Shown here: piece after piece, positions 1-28,100 of the stretch
Numbering within the stretch: position 1 is the stretch's first letter
Layout of the letters: each line of letters opens with the position of its first letter
Source of the DNA: Cristatella mucedo
Lineage: Eukaryota > Bryozoa > Phylactolaemata > Cristatellidae
Length of the DNA: 60,000 nt
Reading direction: 5' to 3'
NCBI GenBank assembly: GCA_009760855.2
Contig: WPIO01000051.1
Location: 1,108,001-1,168,000 of the forward strand
Notes under the pieces: model-generated
The model's input: only the letters and a program-made list of their open reading frames with translations
What the model was told of the DNA's origin: nothing
The model's database searches: none
Made by a program: the position numbers and the translations under genes

Positions 1-395
1 GTCTTTAGCGAGCCGATGAGTTTTCCATCGCTTAACCTCCGCGTAACGGCCATCGCATCCGCTACGTTATTCGGTTTCCCCAATCATTAGTACTAACTTG
101 TTTTGCGGCTGCAGCAGCGAGGAGCCAGAGCTGGCTAGGGTCGCCGGCAATCGGCACGGCACGCGAGTGAGGCATGCTCGCGCGCCGTGCCGACTGACCT
201 CTCGGCCGACCGAAGTCGTCGCAGCGGCTACTGCCAACGAAGACGTCCCCTCCCCATTAGGCGAAGTTAGCCAGCCCGACTCAGCACACCTGGTTTACTA
301 GCTTCCCGCCTCTATCGATTGCTTATTATTGAAGGAATTGGAGTCAAACAGACTCCTGGAGCGTCCCTCGCCCGACCGACGAAGCTGCGTGAACC

Positions 396-15179
<14,784 letters not shown>

Positions 15180-15878
15180 GGATTCGTGCGAGCCGTACGA
15201 GCGGAGCTCAAAATCGAGCGAACCGAACGAAGAAAAGCCGCCGACTGCGAATGCGGCGACTGCAGCGGCGAAGGACTCGGCGTGTCGTCTATCGCGAGGT
15301 TGAAGTCCGCGAAGGTCAAAGCGCGGCGGTGAAGTGACCCAGTACGCTCGACCAGTCTCGGCGTCAGGGCGCTTTACGGAGGGGCCAACTCGCGGGAAAG
15401 GCTCCGCGCTATTCACTCTACCGCCAAGGTCGCCAGCTCTTCACGCCTGAGCGAGCCAACGCTGTAGCCTCCGCAGCCGCCGCCGCCGGCTGGCGGGCAG
15501 GCATCCGCCGGTCGACGAAGCGTCGCACGGCAGCCGGTCGCGACCGAAGCGTCTCGAAAGCGCCGAGATCGGAGGTGGAGGCGCTGCGATCAGCACGGAG
15601 AGCAAGAGACGCGTCCAATTCAAACGGCCGCTGAGGGTCAACAGCGCGAGCGGGTCGCAACGCCGACCGGCAGGAGCACTCGCTGACTCGCTTCGGGCCG
15701 CCGTCCGCCGCCTGAGGCGCATTGTGCGCCGCCTCATCGCGCGTCGCTCAATCCGCCTCAGGCTGCGCGGTGTATTAATGCGCCCGGAAAAACGCCTCAA
15801 ACGCGACTTTCCATTTAAGTCTGCGCCGCTTAGAGGTAGCCGCATATAAGCAGCCAGCTCTGAGCGGATGGTTTCGCG

Positions 15879-15884
15879 AATAAA
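15879..15884 (+). promoter_or_regulatory. Candidate MLCK polyadenylation signal
   Basis: AATAAA about 700 bp after the MLCK stop and at the edge of the GC-rich block. Plausible, unproven. Confidence 0.45.
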
Positions 15885-16339
15885 ATTACAGTCGTTGCCA
15901 CTACTTACATAACGTATCTATCTTGCCACCTTACGCCTTGATAAAGTTATGGCTACATAGTGGACTTACAGTGGCTCCGACTTCGTGGGTTTACTTTATC
16001 TTATTCTGGGTCCGTACTAGCGAGTCTCGGGGTACTGGCACAGTCGCATCCGGGGTTGCCCGGATGTGAGAATGATGATGATAATAATAGTAATATTAAT
16101 AGATTTCTATCGCACCCTTCGAGAACTTTTATTTACGGATTTTTATTTGGGTTCGCTTTCGGATAAATGTAGGCCACCAACTGTCGCTGTTTACGCTTGC
16201 ATGCAAATTGCCTATGTGCTTATATAGCGTCAATCTGTGTTCCATTGATTTTAGCTGAACTACGCGAGTTTCTTTTTGTTAATTCGTCCATCGCCGGCTA
16301 CACATGGGACTGAAAGGCTTAAAAAATAAAACTCTGTGA

Positions 16340-16410
16340 GTTAATAATAATAATACATTTGATTTAGCAAGTAAAGAGAACTCAATCTCTGTCTAAGCAC
16401 TTTACATTTG
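16340..16410 (-). mobile_element. LINE tail fragment
   Basis: taataataataatac followed by agagaactcaatctctgtct and cactttacattt is the reverse complement of the LINE A 3' terminus with its (ATT)n end. Confidence 0.6.
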
Positions 16411-16987
16411 ACATCGCTGCATCAAGCTGCCGCAGTAGCTTGGTTTGTCGTCTACCTCGGCCTGCAGAAAGAGATGACCGGGTCGGACGCTTGCCGAAAC
16501 GTCCGGTGGTCCAGAGGTCTGCTCCCTGGACTAGCGGCGACATCTACATCACTGAACTTACTCTCGCGCCAGGGAAGGCGCTGCGGCAGCCGTAGGGCAC
16601 GACCGAGGCGGAAACCAATGAGAGTGCTGGGGAGTGAGCTCAGCATTAAGCGCACTTGTAGGTGCTATTGTAGGCGCAGGGAAGAGAGCGAGTAGGAAGA
16701 ACATTGCCACTTCCCTCGGTTCGGCCCGGAGAATCTATCAATGAGGTGACCCTCCAGCCACGCCCAGCTGGCCGTTTATGAACGGCTTCGCGGGAAATAT
16801 CGCGATCGCCCCATCCTGGGTTTGAACCTGGCTACGCGGTATTGAATTGAGTATCCGGCTCAAAGGCAATAAAAGATTCGGTATAGGACACTTACACATC
16901 CATTATGAGAGTGTTCACTTTGCCTTCAGATAAAAGGCATCCGTGACATCAGGCGCCGAAATCGTGACCCTTTAGCGCCCCATAGGC

Positions 16988-17240
16988 TAAAGAAGCTTAA
17001 AATAAACCTTACAGCATTTAGTGAGTCCTCATGATTCGTCCTTCGAGTGAATACGCTTGCTTGCACAATACCTGCTACTTGCGGATTTTAAAACCAATCG
17101 TCTGGTAATGCTTTCTGTGTAGCATCTTTAAAGTGTCTACAATGAGATTCAGTTCTCTGAGGGCGCTGTACAGAAACAGTTGTGTCTTGAAAGAGATTCA
17201 GTTCTCAGAGGGCGCTATACAAATACACAAATTGTAATAT
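16988..17240 (+). mobile_element. LINE A 3'-end fragment
   Basis: cagcatttagtgagtcctca and tgattcgtccttc match the end of the LINE A frame and the start of its 3' UTR. The terminal gagattcagttctctgaggg, then cgct, occurs twice about 55 bp apart. Confidence 0.65.
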
Positions 17241-17684
17241 AATTATTAAGAACTGAGAGATTCATTTTGAAAAGGGGTCTCAGCGACTGTTCAAACTTCA
17301 TGCTATGACTGTGTTTCTGTATGAGGGACTAGCCGAGCTGAAGGTATGTGAAAAGTTAGATCCATGATTGGTCTCATAGCACAGGTCTTTACGCATAACT
17401 ACGACCGTGTTCTCATCCATTAAAGGGTGGCTTGGAATTGGAAGCATAGGTAACCGGCAAAGGCTCCGTTTTATGCACTGCATTGGACGCACTAATCGGG
17501 CTGTTTTTATAGGCAAAAAATTTGATACTGCGAGGCTGTATATAGGTATCAGATTTACTGGTTTTGTTCTTCTCACAAAATTCATGCAAATCTCTTTGCT
17601 ACGACACACTTCTTGCATTCCGTGTACGTAGGAGACACATACGGCTTGAGTTCATGATGTAACACAGCATGCGTATTGCTGATT

Positions 17685-17810
17685 GCTAGCCAAGTATTTC
17701 ATGTGAGAACAGACGCGCTTCCTTCATACCATGAGTAAAGTGCCTGGAAAGAGATTTAGTTCCTTTAGAATGCCACGCAAATATTAATTATCAATATAAC
17801 CATTATTATA
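17685..17810 (+). mobile_element. LINE-type tail fragment
   Basis: gtaaagtgcctggaaagaga, then tttagttcctttagaatgcc, followed by AT-rich triplets, as at other LINE 3' ends here. Confidence 0.45.
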
Positions 17811-18079
17811 TATTTGATCCTCTCTATGCCTAAAAGGCTTAGCAAGATGTTTAACTGCTTCGAGGGGCCAGTTGGTAAGCCTCCAGGATCCTTGCCGCTG
17901 CCGCCTTTAGGCCCAGTATTCGTGTCGTACTGGAGGCTGGATTGTGGGTGATCATTTTCTCTTTGTGGCCCCATAATGCCGCCTAAAGCCTATCGGTGCA
18001 ATGTGAACTCAATAAGCGTAGTGGAGAGTTACCACATTAACCACTGCTTATAAATTAACTCAATAAAATGAGTACACGG

Positions 18080-18205
18080 TTCAATTATGTCGGTTCTTTA
18101 GAGACAGACGGTCGCCTCATCGACCCTACTTCCGGTTCCGGAATTCAATAATGGCTGCGCCCTTGGCCGGCGATATATTCTGAGTTAAATCATACTCGAC
18201 CGGCA
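18080..18205 (+). promoter_or_regulatory. CWC27: Probable CWC27 core promoter / 5' UTR
   Basis: Contains an ETS/GABP-like acttccgg (18128-18135), an overlapping palindromic ttccggaa (18136-18143) and a YY1-like aataatggctgc (18147-18158). Such sites are common in TATA-less housekeeping promoters, which suits a splicing factor. No TATA box at a sensible distance. The start of transcription is not determined. Confidence 0.45.
18151..18183 (+). other. Possible upstream ORF (10 codons)
   Basis: ATG at 18151 encodes MAAPLAGDIF then TGA, 22 bp before the CWC27 start. If transcribed in the 5' UTR it could lower translation. It overlaps the YY1-like motif, so it may instead be promoter DNA. Confidence 0.25.
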
Positions 18206-18247
18206 ATGAGTAACATATACATACAGGAGCCTCCTACAACGGGAAAG
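18206..18247 (+). CDS. CWC27: CWC27 exon 1
   Basis: Residues 1-14, MSNIYIQEPPTTGK, the signature N-terminus of CWC27 proteins. This fixes the start codon. Donor aag|gtacct, phase 0. Confidence 0.96.
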
Positions 18248-21200
18248 GTACCTAATTTTTGAGCGGAGTGTTGGTCCATCTTTTTGACAGTTTTTATTTT
18301 GTTTGCCCATTCAACCCTCTTTAGCGGCTGCCAACCTGCTTAGCCGCTGGCGGTTCGCAATCAGCTAAGCTATTGTCCGCTCCTACTTTCGGCGTGTGTT
18401 CTACTTATAAAGCCTATTTGTATAAATTTATAGCCTTAAGTTTAATTTTCGTCATCGCTCGATATAATCTGTTCTTTCATCAGGTAAATTTTGTGCGCGC
18501 GTGGTGGCGCGACTAAGACGGAAGCGGCAGCCCCACAGTTTCCCACATATTGATCGAATCAATACAAGCATGATTTAGTCCCCACGTTTGAAAATATGCA
18601 AGCGTAATATATTGATGAGTTATCGACCGCGCCGTAACTGTTCATTTCTATGCACGGGCAAGCGGCGTCTGTACTAGTAGATTGATGTTGCAGTTGACCA
18701 TGGTGCAGTGATAGTACTGCTCGGCAAAGTGCATGTCTGATATCTGGTGAAAAACCGGAATACATTGTTTTTTGGTCAACAATAAAGTGGCGGAAACTTG
18801 TACAAGCTAGTTTCACTTTGGTCTGAACGTGCCGGTTGGCAGCGGCAGCTTTTTAGACGTCGTTCAGGGGGATGGGTTGGTGGGTCTCGTAGAGGCAAAT
18901 CAATCAAGCATTGGTGCAATTTTTAACGTCCCAATGAAGGCTATTGGGTGGTTTAATCCATGCTGCCGAGATCGCTTATTTCCAGCTTATACTAATCGTA
19001 TCGACTCACTGATGAAATCGTAGCACCTGAACTCGTATTTACTATGTATGCCTTCTGTCTTCCTTTGTTAGCACCAATATCTGAATGGAGATATATTTAG
19101 CAGAAATACACCTGGTTTTATTACTAACGGTAGTATTGACATTTGCTTCAACCTAGTTCTATATATGCATTTGCAGTGCTTTACTTGCAGGTACCACTAC
19201 TGAGGTACTTTGTGCCCCCAAATATGGGAAGGGGTGGAGCGATGGGTTGGGAAGAGGTCACTGGCTCCCCCTAGAGCAGGAGCAGCGTCTGGACCGCCGC
19301 CTGTATCTTCACCACTACCACCACCACCCCCCCCCCGACAAACGATACAATTATGTCTCACTTCCAGCCTAGCAACTGTTCTAGTTCCAGGCAACTGACG
19401 AGTGCCTGTTTAATAAAGACTATGATTTAGTGCTTGCATTTTTCATTATTTGCAGGTCTTTTCTCTGCATGAAAATTCTGGCTCCATCATTGATTACATG
19501 TATGCTATCTTGTCCGAAGTGCTATCCCCTGCAATCTTGGTTTTAATGTTCATATTACATTTCTTACTGTTTAATTACAGATCTAAGATCTATACAGTTC
19601 TAGCAACTTTATCACGAATGTGCGTAATATAATGTATCTCCATCTGTAACTCTGCAAAGATTAAGTGAGTGTTACACATGAGTTTTCTTTAGCATATTAA
19701 AAGCCTACATGGGTTTCAGTAGGGACTCCATAGCCAACAGACTTAATCTCGCTTAACATTAAGGAAGTGAGAGGCATTGCTGAGTGAAGAGGGCAGTTGA
19801 GGTAGTGAATGGAAGTAGCAGTTCAGAATGACTAAAGGACGTGCCACAGCCGACAGCAGCAGAGTAAATGTCGTTGCATAAGTATTGTGGAAGTGAGTTC
19901 CACAGTCTAGGACCTGCAAAGCAAAAGCTTCTATCGTCACCAATATTTAAGCATAGGATTGGATCTGCTAATTTATTGTCCATAGAGGACCCAGAGGGCA
20001 CGAGGAGGCTGAAACTGGTGAAGCAGTTCAGCTTGGTATGAAGGAGCCAAGCCACGGCAGGACTTGTGGGTCAGCAGCATAAGAACTTTGCTCTGTTTCA
20101 ATTGATCAACAGGAAGCCATCGAGGCTCTTTCAGCAAAGGAGACACGGCTGAACCTATGTGATTTTTTAACTAGCCTTGCAGCTGTATTCAATACCAGCT
20201 TAAGTGGCCTCATTGCGTTTTTCGGTAGCCTAGCCAAGATGGAATTGCAATCATCCAGCCTGGACAGAACCACGGAGCTAGTTGAATTTTTTGCAAGCCA
20301 CAGTGATAGACGGTCCCTTATCTTTAATAGGGATTGGACGTGATGGCTAGCTGTGGAGGCAGTCCTCTATAAAACTTTCAAAATTAAGGCAGCTGTTAAA
20401 GACGACACCTGAATTCCGAGTACATGGTGATGGCCGTACAATAGCGTCACCTATTAGAAGAGCAAAGTCTTCTAATCCAGCCACACACTTGCGGTGTCCT
20501 GATTAGCAGTTCTTTTTTATCGTCGTTCTGTTTAAAGAAATTTTCCGACATCCAGGATCGGATGTCTGAAAGCAAGCATTCAGTTTATCAGCTGCTGCTT
20601 TGGATCCCTACGGTTTAAAAGACAAATATAGCTAAATATTGTCAGCATAGAGTAATAGCTGATTCCATGAGCCCAATCACTTTTCTCATTGGTTCAGTAT
20701 AAATCGAGAACAGCAAATTACTGAGAACAGACCCTCGTATACAGGTGACTAGTCTGGTAAATGAGACGACCCTTCACACGACACTTATTAAGCACGATCG
20801 GACAAGTACGATTTGAACCATGTGCCTCATCTGCCAACACGATCGATGTTCTCAATCGTTCAAGTATGATACTGTTATCAATAGGGTCGAACGCAGGTGA
20901 TTGATTCAGCAGGGCCCTGGGAGTGACATTCAGTCATTGTTGCTGCATAGGATGTCGTTGGTTACACAGAAGAGAGCAGTTTAAGCGGAATTGTGTCACT
21001 TTAATACCGACTGCATTTTTCAGACAATTCTTTTCAACCTGTGCTACATGCTGCTTAGTGACAATCTTTTTAAGAATCTTTGACAGCATGATTATTTGCT
21101 TTTTTGTATTTTTGAGGCAGAATAATTTTATTTGTGTATGTCATTTATATCCTGTTGCTTTTATAGGTCCTTGTGGTGACAACTGTTGGTGATATTGACG

Positions 21201-24200
21201 TCGAATTATGGTCCAAAGAAACACCAAAAGCATGCAGGAACTTTATACAGCTTTGTCTTGAAGGCTATTATAACGACACCTTATTTCATAGAATAGTCAA
21301 AGATTTTATTGTCCAAGGTGGTGACCCTACTGGAACTGGAGAGGGCGGAGAGTCCGTCTATGGCAAACCTTTTCGGGTAATAAGGGCAGTGCTGCAAAGC
21401 TTCTGCAATTTGTGTCATCAATAGCTGCCAATATATCTCTGGGTTTCAGTAAATATTTGATGGGATACTGTGCCTGTGGGTAAAGTATTAATTGTATGTA
21501 TGCACTTTTTAAGCTTACTTATGTGTGTGTGCGTGCGTGTGTGATGAATTGCTTATTGCATGCAATTTGCTTACCAGCTTGTCGTGTATGTGTATTTCTA
21601 TGTATGCCTGCAAGTGTGCATGTGTGCACACTGCATAGGGGCCAAAATTATGCTGCCGAGTGCTGCCTGATTAGGAGAAGAGAATAAGACAATTGGAGGT
21701 CGCATGTAAGCTAATGGTGGCCGTGCTGCTATCCAAAAACCGCCAGCCAGCTTCCGAGGCAAAGAGCTTAGGGCTGTGGATTTTAAATCTCAGGTTCTCA
21801 AAATATTTTCGTTAGAGGTGACATAGCCTTGTGCCTGATGTGAGGCATTGAGCATAACTTGGTTAAAATAGTGTGGTATTATCCTAGTATAATGATCTCG
21901 CACCTGTTGAGTTCTGTATTTCAAATCAGCCCTAAATTGTTGCTACCTTTGTCTTGCCCCTGTCCAGATCATTACTTTGGGTTCTTGCCAAAAGGCTAAT
22001 CTTGGAGCCATTTTATTTGCACGAATGCAAGATATGTAGCCACATTTATCGACATTGCAACATAACTGCAACATGACCCGTGTCACTGCCTGTACGATGA
22101 TATTAATAATAATATTACTAGTACTACCACTGCTACTAATAATAGTATCAATAGAATATTTGTATAGTGCCCTAAGAGAACTAAACCTTTTTCTATACAC
22201 TGAAACTATGCTTCAAAAGGAGCATGTCAACTGGTTATTGATAACATGCAAAGTCAACGAATAAGCACACAAAAGACTATTCATATGGATCCAGCAAATG
22301 CTATGAGAAACAGGTGGGGTTTTTCCCTTTTTTTTTAAATGGCTTCAAATCTGGTGCTGTCGTAAAGTCGATTGGGAGTGAAGATCCAGGCTTTCGGAGC
22401 ATTTGCAGTAAATCCACAGTCTAGAAAGGACCTGACAGTGGTTAGAAGCACAGCTAAACGACTTGAATCAGAAGAGCTTGTGGTACGATGCCTAATTTGT
22501 TTAAATAGTAGTTCAGATTGGTTGATTCGAGTGAGAGAATGAAGGGACCCAAAAGTGAGTGACCAAACCTTGAAGTCGATACCCTGCTTTATGGGGATAG
22601 TGGTGAGCCGTGATGGCACGCACTAGGTAAGGCGGTTGCTTTCACGACCTCGGCCCCGAGGTCGTGGGTTCGATTCCTGCGGTGGGCGATCCTTTATCGC
22701 CACTGCAAGCAGTGGTGATAGCCGTAAAGGCTCTTCTGTCGCTATACAAAAAGAGGCTGTTAAATCAGCTAGGATTTTTTTTCAGGTCGGTGGTGTATTG
22801 TGACAACTGCTGTGTTCACAAAACTAGCCTACTGTAGAGTTTTGCACCAACTATAAGTGCATTATTGTGCAGGCCACAATATTTGTTAGTAATGAGTTAC
22901 AAAAGTTGAGATGGTATGCAAAAAATGCATTGACCAACTTGCATGTGCTATCCCCATCTAAGCAGGCTGCAAATTTTGCATTGATATGTAGCTGAAAGTA
23001 GCTAGGCTTGGCTGTGGAGCTGATGTTGATGTGGTCGTCTAGTGAAAGGTCACTTTGGAACGAGACAGCCCGATTTTGTGAAGATGCTGCAGGAGATTGT
23101 TGCCATCCAAGTGGGAATGTCAGAAATACTGAAAGCAAGGCACTCAAGAGACTTGGAAGGAAGGAAAGGATCAAAGCACTGGTTCAGTTGTGTTATGCAT
23201 ACAAAATAAAGCCCATATTTTGCTTGGCGATTATATCGGCATGACGGTGGGTATAAATTGTGAAAGGAAGTGGACCCAGCTCTGCGCCCCGGGTTACCCC
23301 AAACTCTAGATGCTCCTGGGATGAATGCTGCCCGTTTACAAATCCTCTTGGGTCTTTCACTGAGGTAAGACCTTAAGCATATTGCAGAGCAGTGCCAGTG
23401 ATGCCTATACGAGATGAGATGCGCTCAAGAAGGACTTGTTGATCAATAGTATCAGACACTGCCGAATGATCTTGCAAAACAAGCAGCTAGACTCTACCTA
23501 AGTCTGCATTCCTAAGTAGGTCGTTGTACACCCGAGGTAAGGCTGACTCGGTGGAGTGATTAGCTCTAAAACGTGACCGAAACTTTCTAGTTAGGCTTGA
23601 ACTTTTAATGTAAGATTTCAGCTGGTCTGAAACTATTTGGTGTATTTGATAAGAACAGTTAAAGGTAGACCGGGTTAGAGTTGCATAAGTCTCGTAGTGT
23701 CATTTTGCCTTCGTAGCGAATGGCCTGACAACATGCTACTTGAAACATGCCGAGTGACCTGAGGCTAAGAACATATTTATTATGTTAGTGATGGGTGGCA
23801 GTTGAAAATCTATGCATCTCAGTAGACAAATGGTTATAGGGTTTAGAGGGCTAGCAGTCTTCTTAGACTAGGAAATGAACGTCGAGATGAGGTCACTAGT
23901 GGCAGACTTTCTGCAAGGAACAGAAGGAGGGGAGACCAATCGGGAAGTTACCTAGGAAATGGACTCTCCTATCTTATTTAACTTGTTGACAAATAATCTA
24001 GAGAAGCGATCTGCCACATCTCCAAAATGATCATTAGGTATGGTTCTGACCTGGGAGCGGTTGAGGGTCGACGTTACCAATTTTGGATGGTGCGTCTGTG
24101 ATTCGACTAAATAGAAGCTAGACTTAGTCTTAGCTTCGATGGATTGATATAATCTGCCACGACTCCTGGTATGCCTGTCGATGGACAGTTGGGCCTGTTT

Positions 24201-25085
24201 TTTTCTACGCTTTCTCAAACTTTTGCTTAGTAGTTAGTAGCAGCTAAGTGAAAGGAGCGATACAATGCAGAGCTAAATGTGATTCTGGCAGTTGGATAGC
24301 TGAGCACGTATATTACTTTAGTGTGTGAAGTGTGAGCCTGGACAACTTTGCAACCTTTTCTTTCGTGTTATGTTAACACATTGCTGCTAACTTTTAGGAT
24401 GAGATCCATTCGCGCTTACGCTTTGTCAGACGTGGACTGGTTGCGATGGCAAATGGTGGCAAAGATGACAATGGAAGCCAGTTCTTTTTCACACTGGGTG
24501 CTACCCCGGAACTTCAGGGCAAGCACACGATATTTGGAAAGGTACCACGGTAGCTCCTCAGCATTCATTTGTATGCCTTCGTGCGTTGCTGCAAAGTTTT
24601 AGGGGTGCTACGCATGTGCCACCACTGACTTTGCTGCTTTGAGTAGGAGTGGGTACGACAGGCTGGCTTATCTCTGTTACCATTTCTTAGCATTGGTTAA
24701 ATGTGGTCTGTGCAATGTTACCCGATCGTCGGTAATTGGGGGAAGCTTGTTTGACGACAGGAAGTTGTCTTGCTGAGCTTGGCGATTACCAGCACACTGG
24801 TGTGAGTGTACGTCTTTACTACCTCCCCTTGCATATGGGTTGTAGGTATTTTCACACTGGCTGCTTGTTAGGGGCCCCTGACACAGCTGTGGAGTGGCCA
24901 CCCTGCTAGTTCAACCGCTGCACTGTTGTTACAGAGTCTTTTTGTTTTTTCTTGTCTCATACATTGCCCTATCCCTTACTCTCTCATCTCTCTTCTTGCT
25001 GTCTCTCTTTGCCTCGGTCTCTGTCTGGGTCTCTTTCAGTAACTATTCACTAGCTCAATCTCTGTCTCTTTTTGTTTCCTGGACA

Positions 25086-25162
<77 letters not shown>

Positions 25163-28100
25163 CCTGCTGCCTCTGCCAGTCTCTGTCAGTCTCGTACATT
25201 ATATGATCTCTTTCAGTCACTATGTCAACCTCTGTCTCTCTGTCTTCATCTCTTACTCTCTGTGTCTCTGCCTCTCTCCGTGTCTCTGTCTCTCTGTGTG
25301 TCTCCGTCGCACTGCGTTTCTGTGTCTCTTTGTCTCACTCCCTCTCTCTTTCTCCTCTCTACTCTCAATCCTCTCCACCCTGACAATTAATCACTCAAAT
25401 AATGCACTGACTTTTCAAATGCTTCTTCACGCTGTCAAAACAAGAGCAGTTAAAAACCTTGTTTTTTATTTTTTACTTGTGCAGCCCGAGTCCCTACTTG
25501 GTGCAGTCAGCCTGTTCGATGTAGAGTACTACCAGTCACCAGGCTATGCAGAGAAGAGGCAGCTTAGTCATGTGACATGCCGCTGGCAAGGTCAAGTCAA
25601 AGTGCTGGGTTGCTTCTTAGCTTAATCACGGCTTTTCCCACCCTCCTTAGGGAATTGCTTCATGTATCCGAGTTTTCTCGACTCTGCACATCCACGTGGT
25701 CTATAGCCAGTGACAGGGCATAATGTCAACTTACATCCCCTTATGGAAATTTGTCAATAGCACATGCAGACGAAGCTGACGGGTCAGTAGCCAACAAGCT
25801 AGTAGTGATAAAGAGGTTGCCATTGCAGTTATTGACCTTAAACTTTCTTTTGGGTGTTGTATAGCAAACATACCTCTATGCGAGTGTGATCAGGCATTCG
25901 CAGAAATAACCCATTTGAGGTTCTTATGTGTTATAGCTAAGCGATTTGAGTCAGAAGAGCGGGTTTTAATATGCCTAGCCTGTTGGTGAGTAGTTCTGAT
26001 TAGTAGGTTGAAGCCAGAGAATGAAGCGACCTAAAGGTGAGTGACAAAAACCTTGAAGTCGATGCGTTGCTTGACTGGGAGCCGGTGCAGGTCGGCCAGA
26101 ATTGGAGAGAGGTGGCAACTGCGACCCTCACGACAGACAAGCCTAGCTGCAGAGTTTTGCACCAGCTGTAAGCGCGTGTTTGCAGAGACCGGTAGACCAG
26201 CAAGCAGTGAGTTACAGAGTCAAGACGGGATATACATGGAGTAATTTCGATGTGGTATCCCTGTCTAAACAAGCCCGAATTTTAGCAATGTTATGTAGCT
26301 GAAAGTAGGCAGACTTGACTGAAGCTGATGTGATCTTTTAATGGAAGGTCACTTTAGAACAGGATGCCTAGATTTTGTGCAGATTCAACAGCAGATAAGC
26401 TGGCAAGACCCGACTGTGAATGTTAACCTTTACAATTTCCAAATCACACTTGGTTTGCCCATAACTGCTTCGGGCCCGTACAGCAAGGACTCCTTCCAAA
26501 ATCTTGTTGTCTTGCCTGGATAGCTCAATGGTTCCTTGAAGCTTATGTTAGCCTTGTTACTCTTACGGCATCTTCGATGAGGTCCCTGGTCACTGGGGCT
26601 CCCCAACTGCACAGTACAGTGATTACTCAACAGAGCCGACTCTGGACTGCCTTTAATTAACACAGTCAGCTGTGCCAAATATAGGGGGTGACCCAATTTC
26701 TGACTGGCCTCAATGTGTTATCTTTTTTACTTAACCCGGTTGATAAAATCCGGTACCCTGCCGATGGTGTGATTTAGTGCAGTGCTTCATATCTATCATT
26801 ACTCCTCTGTGGCTCATTTCCTCAGCTTCAGATGCTTTATTCAGGTTTCTGGAAATAGCTTCCCAGATTTTGTCTTATTATTAGGTAAGCAGCATGCATG
26901 CCTTTGCCAGGCATACTGTTGAATCGTTGTTGCTCTGGCCAGCTTTGGCTGCTGATTGCCCGGCTTGTTTATTAATGAGAAGATATGGTGCAAGAAAGTC
27001 ATATAATCCAGCTCCATCATTGAAATATGCCACGTTTTTCCGGATGTCTGTGGGCCTTGTGTGCATTCAAATGTGAGTACTTAAGACGCGATTGGCAAAT
27101 GCATCTTTCTTTCACAGCTGTACATGCTGCAGTCGATCGAGCCATGTTGAGCACGAAGGGCAATGCAAGCTGTGCCGAGTATTAGCAGGCGGAGTAGGCC
27201 GGGGTAGGAGCAAATTAACGCTAAGAGCTGCTGTGGGAGACCGTGCATGTTCTTTGCGAGAAAGCTGTGCAGACATTGCAGCGCAGTACCTCAGACAACC
27301 TGGGGGGGCTGCATTTTCCTACAAAATTGCACCTGTAATTTTCGCAATCCATAACACAGTAGCCTCCCACAAGAGTTACAGTGGATCCGTAGTTAACATT
27401 TTTCCAAGGACCTTGCAACGCGATAGAGCTGGGGCTGCTGCTTTTTCAGAGCACGTTAGCGTACGTATGCCTAGCTTCGATTGGTGTCGGAGAAACGAGA
27501 ATTGTTGCTTTCTTGCCTTCGTTGTATAACTGGATCCCGGGCCATAGGGACAATTTAGAATATTACGAGAGGATGCATTACCGAATTTAATCGATTTGAA
27601 AACCAGTCCAGAAACCGATGGTCTGACTTACATGCGATAAGGTGAGCAGCCGAATTTTATTATTGATACCAGAATGCTTCTGGTAGGAGGCCTGACAACT
27701 TGCCATTCTCAGAGGCTTGGCAGTCAGGCTCATATCTAGCCGAAAGTTGTAACAAGATAATTCTTTTTTGAGACGTTGACTGGTCCATGCTGTAAACATG
27801 GTCAACTTGGCAGCTGTGTAATTGCTTTTGTTGACTCTTAGTCCATCTAGCCTCTGTTGAACCATGCAGCTGTACTGCAAGAGCACCGGTCTTGTCGGTG
27901 AGGGGTATGTGTTTGCTTTTGTTGGAGTTCCAATGTTCTACTGTCTAAGTATGCTAGGACGATCTTACCACAAGGCAAAAGCAGAGGAGAGTGATGTACC
28001 TTGTATAGAAGTGTTATCGGAGTCTGGCTGTTGGTTTGTACATCTTGGCGTTTCTCTTCCTTACTCGGATACTTCTTGTTAGTTACTATGCATACATCCT

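Larger units (their letters stand above)
15180..18079. other. MLCK 3' UTR and intergenic region
   Basis: After the MLCK stop there is GC-rich sequence to about 15.87 kb, then an abrupt fall in GC. LINE tails at 16.3, 17.0 and 17.7 kb are listed separately. Around 16805-16840 a gggtttgaacctgg segment resembles a reversed B box, perhaps an old SINE, but I cannot fold a tRNA. No gene recognised. Confidence 0.5.
21377..24397 (+). other. CWC27 intron 2
   Basis: 21377-22139 contains GT-rich simple sequence (about 21525-21630) but no feature I can name. The rest is LINE C with a SINE1 inside it. Confidence 0.6.

Noticed and set aside
16800-16840. Possible tRNA (reversed ggttcaaaccc)
   Set aside because: B-box-like only. 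No cloverleaf could be drawn. More likely an old SINE fragment.
24894-25625. 243-codon frame rich in Ser and Leu
   Set aside because: Translation of (CT)n simple sequence within CWC27 intron 3.
27092-27529. 145-codon frame in CWC27 intron 3
   Set aside because: No recognisable domain, no splice or composition support. Compatible with chance in 60 kb.
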